The notes beneath the pieces are model-generated. The model saw nothing but the letters and a program-made list of their open reading frames with translations. It did no database searches and was not told the DNA's origin. Both the position numbers and the translations under genes were made by a program. From positions 1 through 64,000 of the forward strand of contig NZ_JAKREW010000001.1 of assembly GCF_022347545.1 (NCBI RefSeq): DNA of 64,000 nucleotides. Reading direction: 5' to 3'. This DNA comes from Terribium retamae. Its GTDB lineage: Bacteria > Pseudomonadota > Alphaproteobacteria > Rhizobiales > Rhizobiaceae. Shown one piece after another: positions 25,469-35,681 of the stretch (position 1 is its first letter; each line of letters starts with the position of its first letter).

Positions 25469-26602
25469 TCAGGCCAGGGCAGCGAAGTAGGCTTTTTCGA
25501 TTTCCGCCGCCATGACATCGGTGCCGAAGCGCGCCCTCAGCTCGGACCTGTCGGGCATTGCTTGCCGGTACGCTTCAAGATCGGCAAGTGCTTCGCCCAT
25601 CTTCTCGCCAACGTCCTCGACTTCCGGTCGTACCAGGGCAGGGGAGTCGGTGCCGAAGATTTCCGGGATGCCGCCGACCGCGCTGGCGATCATCGGCTTC
25701 CCGGCGGCAAGCGTTTCAAGAACAATGTAAGGCATTGCCTCCGCGCGAGACGGCACCACGACGAGGTTGGCGAGCGCAAAGGCCGACCGCGCCGGCATTG
25801 GTGCAAGAAAGCGGATGCGGTCATCGAGACCCAGACGCTCCACCTGTGTCCGATAGCGCGGCAAGTCATCGCCATCGCCGACCATGACCGCGCTGATGGT
25901 CCGCTCCGTGCGAGCCTCTGCCCGGGCGAGCGCGTCGATAAATATGTCCGGCCCCTTCAGGTCTCGCATCATGCCGATGTAGAGAAGATCCGCGGCGCCC
26001 TCGTGGGAAGCGACAGGATCGAATTCCGGTTCGCGCAGGCCATTGTACACCAGCATGTTCGGGACACGCGGTTCACCGACCTTCCGGCGATAGGCTTGCC
26101 TCTCATAGTCGGAAACGAACAACAGATAATCCGTGAAGCTCGCCATCGCCCATTCGAGGGCGAAGAACAGCTTTCCGGTCGCCGTACGCTCGTCATAGTG
26201 CAGACTGCCGCCATGCGGTGAATAGAGGCGGGCCACGCGAGACCTTGAAACCCGCAACAGTGAGCCGAACAGGCGCGCATAGGCGCCGCCCTTGGCGCCA
26301 TGGCCATGGAGCACGTCCGGCTGCAATTCCTTGATGATCTTGTAGGTACGCCAGGCCGAAGCGGCGTCTCCGAGACCGATATGGCGCTGCATGGGTGTGC
26401 GGTGCACGCCGAGCGCCAGAGTTTCTTTCATCGTGTCGAAAAGCGCTTCCTCGTAGGCGCCGCCCGTCGTCGAATCACAGACGATCCCCACAAGGTGGCC
26501 CGCCGCCGCCTGCGCGTCGGCGAGATCACGCACATGACGGAAGATACCACCGACAGGCGAGCGGAAGCAGTGAACGATGCGGAGCGAAGGGGATTGCGCC
26601 AC
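25469..26602 (-). CDS. GT4-family glycosyltransferase
   Basis: A GT-B fold enzyme with the N-terminal acceptor domain (LRIVHCFRSPVGGIFRHVRD, DVLHGHGAKGGAYARL) and the C-terminal donor domain (YIGMMRDLKGPDIFIDALA, MVGDGDDLPRYR, VVPSRAEAMPYIVLETLAAG with the E-x7-E element). It probably adds a sugar to a lipid-linked exopolysaccharide repeat. GTG 26602, four bases after the upstream stop, is chosen because the conserved start LRIVHCFRSP follows; a GTG at 26641 would overlap the previous gene. It ends the minus arm of an EPS cluster. Confidence 0.88.
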   Translation of the reverse strand: MAQSPSLRIVHCFRSPVGGIFRHVRDLADAQAAAGHLVGIVCDSTTGGAYEEALFDTMKETLALGVHRTPMQRHIGLGDAASAWRTYKIIKELQPDVLHGHGAKGGAYARLFGSLLRVSRSRVARLYSPHGGSLHYDERTATGKLFFALEWAMASFTDYLLFVSDYERQAYRRKVGEPRVPNMLVYNGLREPEFDPVASHEGAADLLYIGMMRDLKGPDIFIDALARAEARTERTISAVMVGDGDDLPRYRTQVERLGLDDRIRFLAPMPARSAFALANLVVVPSRAEAMPYIVLETLAAGKPMIASAVGGIPEIFGTDSPALVRPEVEDVGEKMGEALADLEAYRQAMPDRSELRARFGTDVMAAEIEKAYFAALA

Positions 26603-26606
26603 GTGA

Positions 26607-27182
26607 TTAGAACAGGCGTTCGCGGACGTAGATCGTGTCACCTGGCAGCAGCGGGTCGGATGTCCTGACCCGGCCGGTCATCACTTCTCCGTTGATATCG
26701 CGCGTGACGTCGACTTCCGCTTGATTGGCGCGTGCGGAGAAACCGCCAGCGATGGCGATCGCCTTCTGAACCGTCAGTCCCGGTACATAAGAATATTGGC
26801 CCGCCGCCCCGACTTCGCCCATGACAAAGATAGGCCGGTAGCGGTCGATTTCGACCGAAACGTCAGGGTCGCGCAGATATCCTTGGCGCAACTTCACGGC
26901 GATGGCCTTTTCCAGTTGCTGCGCAGTGCTGCCCCGTGCGGCCACAGCGCCGACAAGCGGGAAGGAGATGAAGCCGGATTGGTCAACACTGTAGGTGTTG
27001 GTGAGACCTTCCTGTTCGAACACCGTCACCCGGACACGATCGCCGGCGCCGAGCCGATAGGGTTGGGTCAGTGCGTCGTGAAAGGCGGGTGGCGTCGGCC
27101 GATAGCTCGTACAGCCTGCCAGGAGTGACACCGCAAGCAAGGCGCGAAAAAGCGGGGCAGGGCGTCTCATGAGATGCAACAT
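26607..27182 (-). CDS. Polysaccharide export lipoprotein (Wza/GumB-like)
   Basis: A 191-residue outer-membrane auxiliary protein. A lipoprotein signal with lipobox LLAGC is followed by a Poly_export domain (YRLGAGDRVRVTVF, SVDQSGFISFPLVGAV) and SLBB-type repeats (RPIFVMGEVGAAGQYSY, PLLPGDTIYVRERLF). It would form the exit channel for an exopolysaccharide. Start is ATG 27182 or ATG 27170; the latter gives the more typical signal peptide. It is divergent from the Wzc-like gene. Confidence 0.93.
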   Translation of the reverse strand: MLHLMRRPAPLFRALLAVSLLAGCTSYRPTPPAFHDALTQPYRLGAGDRVRVTVFEQEGLTNTYSVDQSGFISFPLVGAVAARGSTAQQLEKAIAVKLRQGYLRDPDVSVEIDRYRPIFVMGEVGAAGQYSYVPGLTVQKAIAIAGGFSARANQAEVDVTRDINGEVMTGRVRTSDPLLPGDTIYVRERLF

Positions 27183-27426
27183 ACCTTCGAGTGGTCGCTG
27201 GTTGGCGAACGTTCAGGATCGAGACTCGTTATCGATCCGTTAGGGTTAATGGCCGGTAAAAGTTATAAGCGTCGAATATCAGTAAATGCTGATTGGCAGC
27301 CTTCATGTGATCTGGTGGCAGTTGTCGGAGGGGGCGAGTTGATTGATTGGCGTCTCGCGTCTTCTTTAACCGGTGAGTTACCATAATTGTTTACCGTGTA
27401 TCTGACCCTAGATGGGAGCGGGATGC

Positions 27427-29733
27427 ATGTCAGCCATACAGTCCAATGCAGCAGATGTTGATGTCGACTTGAGGCAGTTGTTCGCGAATCTTGCGCGTAA
27501 CTGGCTTTGGATTCTCGTCGGCGCAATTGTGGTTGCCGGCATTGCCTTGGCGATCTCTTGGGTCGTGACGCCGCTCTATAAATCGGAAACTCGACTGCTG
27601 ATTGAAGCGCGTGAGTCGGTTTTCACGCGGCCCAGCACCGGGAATGACGCCGATCGCCCGAATCTGGATGAAGAAACGGTCGCAAGCCAGGTCGAACTGA
27701 TTTCGTCGACGAATATCCTGAAGCAGGTGGCGCAGACGCTCGATCTGGCGAAGCTGGCTGAGTTCGACGAGACGGTGAACATGTCCCCGCTCAGTCGAGT
27801 TCTGATTCTCCTAGGCTTGAAGGGTGATCCAAACGAAATTCCGCCCGAAGAGCGTGTCTTGAAGAAGATGCGCGAAAAGCTGAACGTCTATCGCGTTGAA
27901 GGATCTCGGGTCATCGGGATCGAATTCTCGTCGCGCGATGCGAAGCTTTCCGCTGCGGTGCCGAATGCGATCGCCGACGCCTACATCGCCATGCAACGCA
28001 ATGCCAAACAGGAATCGAATTCGGAAGCCACTGACTGGCTGGCGCCGGAAATCGCGGATCTTTCCAAGCGCGTAAAAGACGCCGAGGCCAAAGTCGCGGA
28101 ATATCGTGCGCAGTCGGATCTTCTGATTGGCCAGAACAATGCGGTTCTGGCCACGCAGCAGCTTTCGGAAATGTCGAGCGAGCTGTCGCGTGTAAGGGCA
28201 AACCGTGCATCTGCCGAGGCGACTGCTCAGGCTGTACGCAAGGCGTTGCAGAGTGGTGGGTCTCTGGATTCCTTTCCCGAAGTACAGGCGTCTGCAGCCA
28301 TCCAGCGTCTGCGCGATCGGGAAGGACAGATTAAAAGCGATATAGCCGATCTTTCGACGACGCTGCTTGAGAATCACCCGCGCATTCGATCGCTGCGGTC
28401 GCAGCTTGCCGATATCGATCGACAGATTCGCGGCGAGGCGCAGAATGTGTTGGCCGCGCTGGTCACGCAGGCGCAGACCGCGCAGGAACGAGAGAATCAG
28501 CTGGTTACTGATCTCAATCGCCTCAAGGCCGAATCGGCACGTGCAGGCGAGGAGCAGGTGGAACTCAACGCGTTGGAGCGTGAAGCCGCCGCCCAGCGGC
28601 AATTGCTTGAATCCTATCTGACCCGATATCGTGAAGCCTCTTCGCGCCAGGACCGTAACTACCTGCCGGTGGATGCACGGATCTTTTCGCGCGCGGTGAT
28701 GCCGACCGAACCTTACTTTCCGAAGATCATCCCCATCGTCAGCGCGGCTTTCGTTGCCTCGCTGCTGATCATGTCAATTATCACTTTGCTGCGCGAGCTC
28801 TTCTCGGGTCGCGCAATGCGTCCAGCAAACGCCCCGTGGCCTGAGCCGGTAAGGCACGTGCCGATGTCTGTGGTGCGAGACGATGCACGGGTCGACACCG
28901 GAGACGTTGAAGCTTCTCTGTCGGAGACGCGCCCCGTATCGGCGACGCAGAGATCCATCGAAGAGGAGCGCGCAACTGCCGTGCGAAAGGCAGCCATACT
29001 CCTTGAAAACAGTACTGCCGATCGTCCGGCCGCTGAAGACGCCATGCCCGACGTATCGAGCGAGGAAACAGGCGATGTAGACACCGTTGCAGATGGAGCG
29101 GGCCTCGAGATGACGACACCACGGGAATCGGCCCTTGGACTCGGCGAAATCGATATCGAAAAAGCGGCGGAGCGCCTGATTAGCAGCGGCGCGGCCCGCG
29201 CGATCTTCGTATCTCCGGAAGGCGATGAGGCCGCTGCCAGTTCCATCCTGGTGGCAAGGGAGATCGCGGACGCTGGCCTGCGCGTGCTGTTGCTCGATCT
29301 CACGGCCTCCGGCGCCGCTTCGCTTCCGATGCTGGGGAGTACTTCTTATGCCGGCATCACCAATCTCCTGGCTTCCGAAGCGCAATTCAGCGACGTCATT
29401 CACGCCGACAATTATTCGGACTGCCATCTGATTCCTGCCGGAACCGCCGACGCCGCGCTCGCGATGCGCGCCGCTGACAGATTGCCCATCGTGATGCAGT
29501 CGCTGACCACTGCTTATGATCTGGTTGTGGTGGAATGCGGTCCTGCCGATGCGGACGGCATCCGTCGGCTGGTGGGGGAGGCGACGGAGGTATTCGTCAG
29601 TGTGCTGGAACCCAGCGACGCTGTCGCCGACGCGGCCGTCAAACTGATCGAAAGTGGCTACCCGGATCTGGTGCTGGTGACACCTGCCGGGCACGGGCGG
29701 CCTGGCGCGCCGCTTGGTCGATCGGCCGCGTGA
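27427..29733 (+). CDS. Wzc/ExoP-like polysaccharide co-polymerase with degenerate kinase domain
   Basis: A 768-residue inner-membrane protein: Wzz domain with first membrane helix near residues 24-47, long periplasmic coiled coils (about 180-400), second helix (IIPIVSAAFVASLLIMSIIT) and a cytoplasmic BY-kinase-like domain after an acidic linker. The Walker A position reads FVSPEGDEAAASSILVA, without GxGK(S/T), and the Walker A' Asp motif is LLLDLTASG; no Tyr-rich tail is present. It should control chain length without kinase activity. ATG 27427 follows GGGAG at 27413-27417. Confidence 0.9.
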   Translation: MSAIQSNAADVDVDLRQLFANLARNWLWILVGAIVVAGIALAISWVVTPLYKSETRLLIEARESVFTRPSTGNDADRPNLDEETVASQVELISSTNILKQVAQTLDLAKLAEFDETVNMSPLSRVLILLGLKGDPNEIPPEERVLKKMREKLNVYRVEGSRVIGIEFSSRDAKLSAAVPNAIADAYIAMQRNAKQESNSEATDWLAPEIADLSKRVKDAEAKVAEYRAQSDLLIGQNNAVLATQQLSEMSSELSRVRANRASAEATAQAVRKALQSGGSLDSFPEVQASAAIQRLRDREGQIKSDIADLSTTLLENHPRIRSLRSQLADIDRQIRGEAQNVLAALVTQAQTAQERENQLVTDLNRLKAESARAGEEQVELNALEREAAAQRQLLESYLTRYREASSRQDRNYLPVDARIFSRAVMPTEPYFPKIIPIVSAAFVASLLIMSIITLLRELFSGRAMRPANAPWPEPVRHVPMSVVRDDARVDTGDVEASLSETRPVSATQRSIEEERATAVRKAAILLENSTADRPAAEDAMPDVSSEETGDVDTVADGAGLEMTTPRESALGLGEIDIEKAAERLISSGAARAIFVSPEGDEAAASSILVAREIADAGLRVLLLDLTASGAASLPMLGSTSYAGITNLLASEAQFSDVIHADNYSDCHLIPAGTADAALAMRAADRLPIVMQSLTTAYDLVVVECGPADADGIRRLVGEATEVFVSVLEPSDAVADAAVKLIESGYPDLVLVTPAGHGRPGAPLGRSAA

Positions 29734-29745
29734 TTCCGCCCGGGT

Positions 29746-30963
29746 TTATTCTTCGTCGTTTTTTGAAGCCTGATCATGGCCCTGCGCCTTGCGGCGCAGG
29801 GTTTTGGCGATCTTCCAGATCACCGGATTGTTCTTGATGAAGGCTTTGGCCTTTGCACTTTGTTGCAAAGAGGCAGCGAGGATCCGGCCTTTCGTAGTGA
29901 GGGGCACAAGCACGTCGCTCTGCTTGATCTCCACATCGCACCATTGCCGCTTGTAGGGCTCGTCCCCGACCGAGAAGTCGTAGAGGGCATTTCCCTGACG
30001 ACAGGCCTCGTGGATGTTGTCGAAGAACAGGAAGTCGCCTGGGCTGGCAAACGATAGCTCGTCTTCCAAGATCGCGCCGAATTCGCAGACGAGCCGCTTC
30101 GGCGAGCGGCTCGAACCGGTCACCGCGCGCAGCTTGCCTGCAACCTCCAGCCCATGCAGGACGAAAGAAGGATTCTTCTGCTCGAGTGCGCTTGCAAACA
30201 GCGCATGGAAAAAGGCACGCACGCGTTCGTCGCTGAACACGTTGGTGATGCCCATCTTGCGAAAACGCTGCTCTTTCATGGCAAGGAAGGCGTCGAGCAG
30301 ACGGCCTGTTTCGTCCGGGGACCTGGCCTCGATCCTTGAAAAGCCGCCGGCAAGCTCGAATTTGCGCGCTTGCGAGCGGTGTTTCTTGCGCTTGCGCTTA
30401 CCGCTTGCCCGTTCAAGCACGCTGTCGAAACCGCCACTCAGGTCGACGGCGAGCGCCAGGTTTGGACTAGGAGAGGAAGGTAGCACGGCCAAAGGATTGG
30501 CTCTTCCGCCAAGCTCGGGCTGCAACCGTTGCAAGGCAACGAGGTCGATATCGGGACGAGCTGATTTGATCGTCGAGAACAGCAGCGACAATACTGCAGC
30601 GTCTGTCTCGAATGAGGAAACAACTGGCGGAAAATTGCCGTTGGCGTGGCGTCCGCCGAGAAAACGCGCAATGCGGAACGGACCTGAACGCTCAACCTCC
30701 AAGGCCAGGCTGAGCAAAGTTTGGTGGTCGGTCGTCAATGAAGCCAGAATTGCGTCCGGCTGCAGATGCTTGATCCAGCCTCGCACCCAAAGTGGGTCCT
30801 GCGGCGGCGCATAGAGGGCAGTTTGGCAGAAATCCTCATAATGGGACAGCGCTTCATCGGAGACAGATTGTGCAGTCGCAACCACGGCCTTAACGCGCAG
30901 CTTGCCAGAAGCTGCGCCGGCAACAGAAAACCTGCCATCTTCCGACGCGGTCGCGTCCGCCAT
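29746..30963 (-). CDS. GNAT-fold acetyltransferase, CelD/BcsL-like
   Basis: About 405 residues matching the Acetyltransf_6 arrangement seen in polysaccharide clusters: an N-terminal half with LALEVERSGPFRIARFLGG, then HRSQARKFELAGGFSRIEAR, FLAMKEQRFRKMG and SPGDFLFFDNIHEACRQGNA. Such proteins are thought to decorate exopolysaccharides with acyl groups. It is convergent with the Wzc-like gene, 12 bases apart. ATG 30963 (MADATASEDGRF) is chosen; the frame extends to ATG 30996. Confidence 0.82.
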   Translation of the reverse strand: MADATASEDGRFSVAGAASGKLRVKAVVATAQSVSDEALSHYEDFCQTALYAPPQDPLWVRGWIKHLQPDAILASLTTDHQTLLSLALEVERSGPFRIARFLGGRHANGNFPPVVSSFETDAAVLSLLFSTIKSARPDIDLVALQRLQPELGGRANPLAVLPSSPSPNLALAVDLSGGFDSVLERASGKRKRKKHRSQARKFELAGGFSRIEARSPDETGRLLDAFLAMKEQRFRKMGITNVFSDERVRAFFHALFASALEQKNPSFVLHGLEVAGKLRAVTGSSRSPKRLVCEFGAILEDELSFASPGDFLFFDNIHEACRQGNALYDFSVGDEPYKRQWCDVEIKQSDVLVPLTTKGRILAASLQQSAKAKAFIKNNPVIWKIAKTLRRKAQGHDQASKNDEE

Positions 30964-31056
30964 GCTTGCATCGTCCCGTTGGTGCCATGATATCACGCGG
31001 ACGCGTTACGGCGTGCATACTAGACTAAAAAGATAAATGAATCTTGGAATTTGCCG

Positions 31057-31272
31057 TCAGTTCTTCGGACGTGGCTCTAGGATCAACCATTTGATGATGC
31101 CCATCGCCGGCAGCACCCATAACAAGCCGCTGAAAACGAAGAAGGCGAGATGCACGAGCGGACCCGATTGGGACAGCTGTGCAACCGCCACGATCGTCGC
31201 GACGATCGCGTAGACGACGACCAGCGCCACAAGGAGAATGGTTCCAATCAGCTTCTTCAGACGCATGCGCAT
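31057..31272 (-). CDS. DUF2842 membrane protein
   Basis: A 71-residue protein with two hydrophobic helices (LIGTILLVALVVVYAIVATI and LAFFVFSGLLWVLPAMGIIK) and the ending LILEPRP typical of DUF2842, a family confined mainly to alphaproteobacteria. AAGGA lies nine bases before the ATG. It is usually found near ctaA, as here, which is divergent from it. Function unknown. Confidence 0.88.
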   Translation of the reverse strand: MRMRLKKLIGTILLVALVVVYAIVATIVAVAQLSQSGPLVHLAFFVFSGLLWVLPAMGIIKWLILEPRPKN

Positions 31273-31426
31273 GGGCTGAAATCCTTTATAAGCCTTCGCT
31301 TAGGCTGAATGACAGCGAGGTGCAACCGCGGAAGGCTGGCGCGACGGCGTGCCGCGCCACGTCACCTTGCCAGTTTTGGTGCTATGGTCCAGTTGAGAAC
31401 ACAGAAATCAGACGTTCGAACCAGTC

Positions 31427-32518
31427 ATGGCCGCCACGACCGAAATCGCTCCTGTTGCCGAACAGAATCGCGAGCTGCGCAATCGAGCGCTGGTGCGCGG
31501 CTGGCTGTATGTCGTGCTTTTGGTGCTGTTTGCGATCGTCATGGTGGGTGGGGCCACCCGCATGACCGGTTCCGGCCTGTCGATCACCGAATGGAAGCCG
31601 ATCCATGGTGTCGTTCCGCCGCTCAATCAGGCCGAATGGCAGGAAGAGTTCGAGAAGTACCAGCAGATCCCGCAGTACCAGCAGATCAACAAGGATATGA
31701 CCCTGGATGAGTTCAAGGGCATCTTCTGGTGGGAATGGGCGCATCGGTTGCTGGCGCGCGGTGTCGGTTTCCTGGTCGCAATACCGCTTGTATTCTTCTG
31801 GGTAACGCGCCGGCTGGAAAGCCGGCTGAAGCCACGCTTGATTGGCCTTCTGGTGTTGGGCGGCCTGCAAGGCGCCATCGGATGGTGGATGGTTGCTTCC
31901 GGTCTCAGCGAGCGTGTTTCGGTCAGCCAATACCGGCTGGCAACACATCTGACGCTTGCCTGTATCATCATCACGGCAGTCGCCTATATCGCGCGCGGCT
32001 TGGCACCTTATAGCGACCCGCCGGCACAACGCAGCACGCAACGGTTCGCCGGCATTATGGTTCTGCTGATCCTCGTGCAGATCTATCTCGGCGCCCTGGT
32101 CGCCGGCCTGCATGCCGGCCTCACCTACAATACATGGCCGTTGATGGATGGAGCCATCATCCCGGATGATCTGTTCCTCCTCGATCCAGCTTGGCTCAAC
32201 CTGTTCGAGAACCCGAAGACCGTGCAGTTCGTGCATCGCATGTTTGCATATACGGTCCTGATAATTGCCCTTTGGCACGCACTGTCGACAGTGCGCTCGG
32301 CACCGGGAAGCACACATGCGCGGCGCGCCTGGGTTCTGTTCGTGCTCATAGTCGGCCAGGCCGCCATCGGGGTCGCCACGCTGCTGCTGCAGGCGCCGAT
32401 AGACGTGGCTCTGACTCACCAAGCCTTCGCGATGGTGGTTCTGATTTTTGCGACCGCGCATTGGCGCGGCACCAAGGGTGCCTATCCGCTGGAAACCGAG
32501 GTTGTCGTCAGGAGTTGA
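31427..32518 (+). CDS. ctaA: Heme A synthase (COX15/CtaA type 2)
   Basis: Oxidises the C8 methyl of heme O to make heme A for cytochrome aa3. The 363-residue protein has eight membrane helices and the heme-ligand His segments [37 protein letters not shown] and [12 protein letters not shown], plus [20 protein letters not shown]. Length and order match alphaproteobacterial enzymes. Confidence 0.97.
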   Translation: MAATTEIAPVAEQNRELRNRALVRGWLYVVLLVLFAIVMVGGATRMTGSGLSITEWKPIHGVVPPLNQAEWQEEFEKYQQIPQYQQINKDMTLDEFKGIFWWEWAHRLLARGVGFLVAIPLVFFWVTRRLESRLKPRLIGLLVLGGLQGAIGWWMVASGLSERVSVSQYRLATHLTLACIIITAVAYIARGLAPYSDPPAQRSTQRFAGIMVLLILVQIYLGALVAGLHAGLTYNTWPLMDGAIIPDDLFLLDPAWLNLFENPKTVQFVHRMFAYTVLIIALWHALSTVRSAPGSTHARRAWVLFVLIVGQAAIGVATLLLQAPIDVALTHQAFAMVVLIFATAHWRGTKGAYPLETEVVVRS

Positions 32519-32543
32519 CGACACGCAAGGCGTAGCTGATTTC

Positions 32544-33380
32544 TCAGAAGCTGCTGTCGCGCACCGAGCGCACGGCTTCGACGATCGACAGTTCGCGCGC
32601 CTCTTCAACATCGTTCTTGTCTTGGTTGTGCCAGGACGACGACAGGCAGCCATAGGCAATCGCATGATCGAGCAGTCGGCGAGGATCCTGGCCTATCGAG
32701 CGTGAGAAGATCGTTGCCATTGTCGCGATACGCTCGGGTTCAGTGCACAGCCGATCCAGCGGGTTGAAGAACATGTTGGCAGCGTCGAATCCGGGGTCGC
32801 CTAAAATGCCCTTGGGGTCGATAGCCAGCCAGCCGCGCGGCGACTGAATGATGTTGTCGTGATGGATGTCGCCATGCAGCGGGCGGACATCCAATGGATC
32901 GGAAAGCAGGCGCTCTGCGATTTCGGCGGCCTCGACGTAAGGACTTTCGAGCCCGGCATTCCGGTCTGCTTTCGCCTTGTCAAAGAGGCTGACAAAGCGG
33001 TCGCGCAGGGGTTGCAGGTCGCTCGGCGCCGGGTACCGTGATGGGGCGTGAAGCCGCTCCATTACCTCCGCCGAGATCTCGGTGGCCGCAGTATCGCTCA
33101 CATCGTCCAGAACAGCGCGCAGATGACGTTCACCGGCATATTCGATCAGCATCATCTTGTCTTCGCTGTCGAAGAGGCGGACGAGGCCTTCGCCGCGCCG
33201 CCACGACAGCAGGTGGATACCGCGCAGTTCGTCTTCGACGTCGTCGAATTCCTTCAGCGCCTTGACGATAGCCGGCGTACCGTCGGCCTGGCGCACTTTC
33301 CAGATGCGGCTGGAGAAGGTTTCGGTGACAAGGACAGGCTCGCTGACATTCCAGCGCGCCGGCAGGGCAGGCGGGTTCAT
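32544..33380 (-). CDS. Aminoglycoside phosphotransferase family protein (APH(6)-like)
   Basis: A 278-residue kinase-fold protein resembling streptomycin 6-kinases: nucleotide-binding IVKALKEFDDVEDELRG, Brenner motif HGDIHHDNII with catalytic Asp, and metal motif IDPKGILGDPGFDAANMF. Chromosomal members occur in many soil bacteria and need not confer resistance. It is convergent with ctaA. Confidence 0.85.
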   Translation of the reverse strand: MNPPALPARWNVSEPVLVTETFSSRIWKVRQADGTPAIVKALKEFDDVEDELRGIHLLSWRRGEGLVRLFDSEDKMMLIEYAGERHLRAVLDDVSDTAATEISAEVMERLHAPSRYPAPSDLQPLRDRFVSLFDKAKADRNAGLESPYVEAAEIAERLLSDPLDVRPLHGDIHHDNIIQSPRGWLAIDPKGILGDPGFDAANMFFNPLDRLCTEPERIATMATIFSRSIGQDPRRLLDHAIAYGCLSSSWHNQDKNDVEEARELSIVEAVRSVRDSSF

Positions 33381-33444
33381 GGCTTGGTTCCAGTTTTGGA
33401 AACAAGGCCGCGCCGTCGCGCGGCCCCGTTCTATTGTCGACGGA

Positions 33445-34377
33445 TCAGCCGTTGAGACCGAGCATCAGATCGAGGTTTTGCACTGCTGCTCCCGAAGCGC
33501 CTTTGCCGAGGTTGTCATAGACAGCCACCAGCAACGCCTGAGCACGCGCATCATTGGCGAAGACATAGACTTTCATGCGGTTGGTGTCGTTGTACTGCTC
33601 GGGATTGAGATCCGGTACGCGATCGACAGCCTCATAAGGTGCTACCTCAACCACGCCACCTTCAATGCCGGCAAAATGGTCGGCGATCGCCGCATGTAAC
33701 TCGGCACCCGTCGGAATGTGATCGAGCTGGGCCAATTGCAACGGTACCACGGTGATCATGCCCTGCGCGAAATTCCCGACTGCCGGCTGCATCAGCGCGT
33801 CGTGCTTCAGCTTCGCATAGGCTTTCAGCTCCGGCAGATGCTTGTGCTTCAGGGACAGCGCATAGGGCGTGAATTCCGAAGCATTTTCGCCTTTGGCCTC
33901 ATAGTCCTCGATCATCGTGCGGCCACCGCCGGAATAGCCGGAGATGCCGTTGAAGGTGACCGGATAGTCGGCCGGCAGCAGGCCTGCTTCGATCAGCGGG
34001 CGCAGCGTCGCGATCGGACCCTGGGGCCAGCAGCCCGGATTGGCGACGCGTTTCGCTGCCGCGATGCGCTTCATCTGTTCCTTGTCCATTTCCGGGAAAC
34101 CGTATTCCCAGCCGGCAGCAACGCGATACGCGGTGGAAGCATCGATGACGCGGGTCGTGTCGTTCTTGATCAGAGACACGCTTTCCCGGGCCGCATCGTC
34201 CGGCAGGCAAAGAATGGCGACATCTGCGGCGTTGAGGAACTCGGCGCGGGCAGCAGTCTCCTTACGGCGCTCGGCCGGCACGGAGATGATCTCGAGATCG
34301 CCGCGGTCCGCCAGCCTGGCCCTGATCTGCAGGCCGGTGGTGCCGTGTTCGCCGTCGATGAAGATTTTCGGTTTCAT
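33445..34377 (-). CDS. argC: N-acetyl-gamma-glutamyl-phosphate reductase, type 2
   Basis: NADPH-dependent third step of arginine synthesis. The 310-residue length and the pattern IDGEHGTTGLQIRARL, VANPGCWPQGPIATLRPLI (catalytic Cys in NPGCW) and GYSGGGRTMIEDYE mark the shorter type 2 enzyme. It follows speB by 34 bases on the same strand. Confidence 0.96.
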   Translation of the reverse strand: MKPKIFIDGEHGTTGLQIRARLADRGDLEIISVPAERRKETAARAEFLNAADVAILCLPDDAARESVSLIKNDTTRVIDASTAYRVAAGWEYGFPEMDKEQMKRIAAAKRVANPGCWPQGPIATLRPLIEAGLLPADYPVTFNGISGYSGGGRTMIEDYEAKGENASEFTPYALSLKHKHLPELKAYAKLKHDALMQPAVGNFAQGMITVVPLQLAQLDHIPTGAELHAAIADHFAGIEGGVVEVAPYEAVDRVPDLNPEQYNDTNRMKVYVFANDARAQALLVAVYDNLGKGASGAAVQNLDLMLGLNG

Positions 34378-34411
34378 TGCCTTGTCTGGTCCGATCTTTC
34401 TGGCCGGGACG

Positions 34412-35401
34412 TCAGATGTCCTGACCGGTATGGGTCTGGTTGGTGTTCTCTTCGGCTCTCGCCTTTCGCTCCGCCAGCAGGCCGAGATAGTGCATGGCGA
34501 TGGTCGAGCCGGCGATAGCCGTTATATCGGCATGATCGTAGGCGGGCGCAACCTCCACGACATCTGCACCAACCAGATCGATCTGGCTGAGCAGGCGCAA
34601 TGTCGAGAGAATCTTCGATGAGCTCGGACCGCCTGAAACGGGGGTGCCGGTGCCCGGTGCAAAGGCAGGATCGAGGCAGTCGATGTCGAAGGTGAGGTAG
34701 GTCTTGCGGCCGCCCGTACGCTCGACGATGGCATAGGCGATGTCGGCGGCGCGCATCTCCTCGACTTCGTAGCCGTGCAGGATCTTGATGCCGAAAGTGT
34801 CCGGCGCATGTGTGCGGATGCCGATCTGGATCGAACGGTCAGGGTCGATCAGGCCTTCTTTGACGGCACGGCCGACGAAGGAGCCATGGTCGATGCGCTT
34901 GCCGTCGTCAGGCCATGTGTCCTGATGTGCGTCGAACTGTACGAATGCCAGTGGGCCGTGCACGGCCGCATGCGCCTTGAGCAGCGGGTAGGTGACGAAA
35001 TGATCGCCACCAAGTGAAAGCAGGAAGGCACCGCTTTTCAGGATCCTGGCGGCCTCGCGTTCGATGATGCCGGGTGTTTTCTGATGGTTGCCGCTGTCCA
35101 ACAAGCAATCGCCATAATCGACCACCGCAAGGTGATCGAAGAACTCGCGCGAGAACGGATATTGAGGATCGTTGTCGAAGATGGCGGAGGCACGGCGCAT
35201 CGCCTGCGGCCCGAAACGCGCACCGGGACGATTGGTGACGGCTGCATCGAATGGAATACCCCAAACAACGGCATCTGCGCCCTTCACGTCCTTGGTGTAC
35301 TTGCGGCGCATGAACGACAAGGCACCGGCATAGGTCGGCTCGTAAGAGTGGCCGGTCTTGCCGCGGGCGGTAAAAGCGTGGTCGATGTTCTTGTTCGCCA
35401 T
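34412..35401 (-). CDS. speB: Agmatinase / ureohydrolase
   Basis: Hydrolyses agmatine (or a related guanidino compound) to putrescine and urea. The dinuclear Mn ligands are present: GGDHFVTYPLL, FDAHQDTW and TFDIDCLDPAFAPGTG. About 329 residues. ATG 35401 is preferred over GTG 35404 because AGGA is seven bases upstream. The substrate is inferred; some rhizobial members act on other guanidino compounds. Confidence 0.92.
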   Translation of the reverse strand: MANKNIDHAFTARGKTGHSYEPTYAGALSFMRRKYTKDVKGADAVVWGIPFDAAVTNRPGARFGPQAMRRASAIFDNDPQYPFSREFFDHLAVVDYGDCLLDSGNHQKTPGIIEREAARILKSGAFLLSLGGDHFVTYPLLKAHAAVHGPLAFVQFDAHQDTWPDDGKRIDHGSFVGRAVKEGLIDPDRSIQIGIRTHAPDTFGIKILHGYEVEEMRAADIAYAIVERTGGRKTYLTFDIDCLDPAFAPGTGTPVSGGPSSSKILSTLRLLSQIDLVGADVVEVAPAYDHADITAIAGSTIAMHYLGLLAERKARAEENTNQTHTGQDI

Positions 35402-35404
35402 CAC

Positions 35405-35681
35405 ATGTTCCTACGGTTGTTCGGGCAGCGACACATAACGGACCGCTAAGAAACTTGCCAGTCGCGAGACGGAGCGCTTGCGGCACTTGCCATGCCGACG
35501 CTCCAGGACTGCCGCTCGAGGGCAAGCAAGTCCCGTGTCTCGATTCGGCCATGGAACCTACAAGCCTGTCGGACGCTTCGATCACGCTTTCATTGCACGA
35601 ACACGACAAGCGGTAACTACGCCCAATGGCGTGGGCCTGCTTGCCGCGTCCCTGGCCCATTCTCGCCCCAAAGCTGTCCGG
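35405..35681. other. Divergent intergenic region, speB and usp
   Basis: Nothing gene-like is visible. It holds the speB promoter on the minus strand. The FixK/FNR-type box of the stress gene begins at 35682. Confidence 0.45.

Noticed and set aside
35399..35406. Minimal start-stop ORF (ATGTGA) in front of speB
   Set aside because: The overlap ATGTGATG is suggestive of coupling but is explained by chance next to a good ribosome-binding site for speB.
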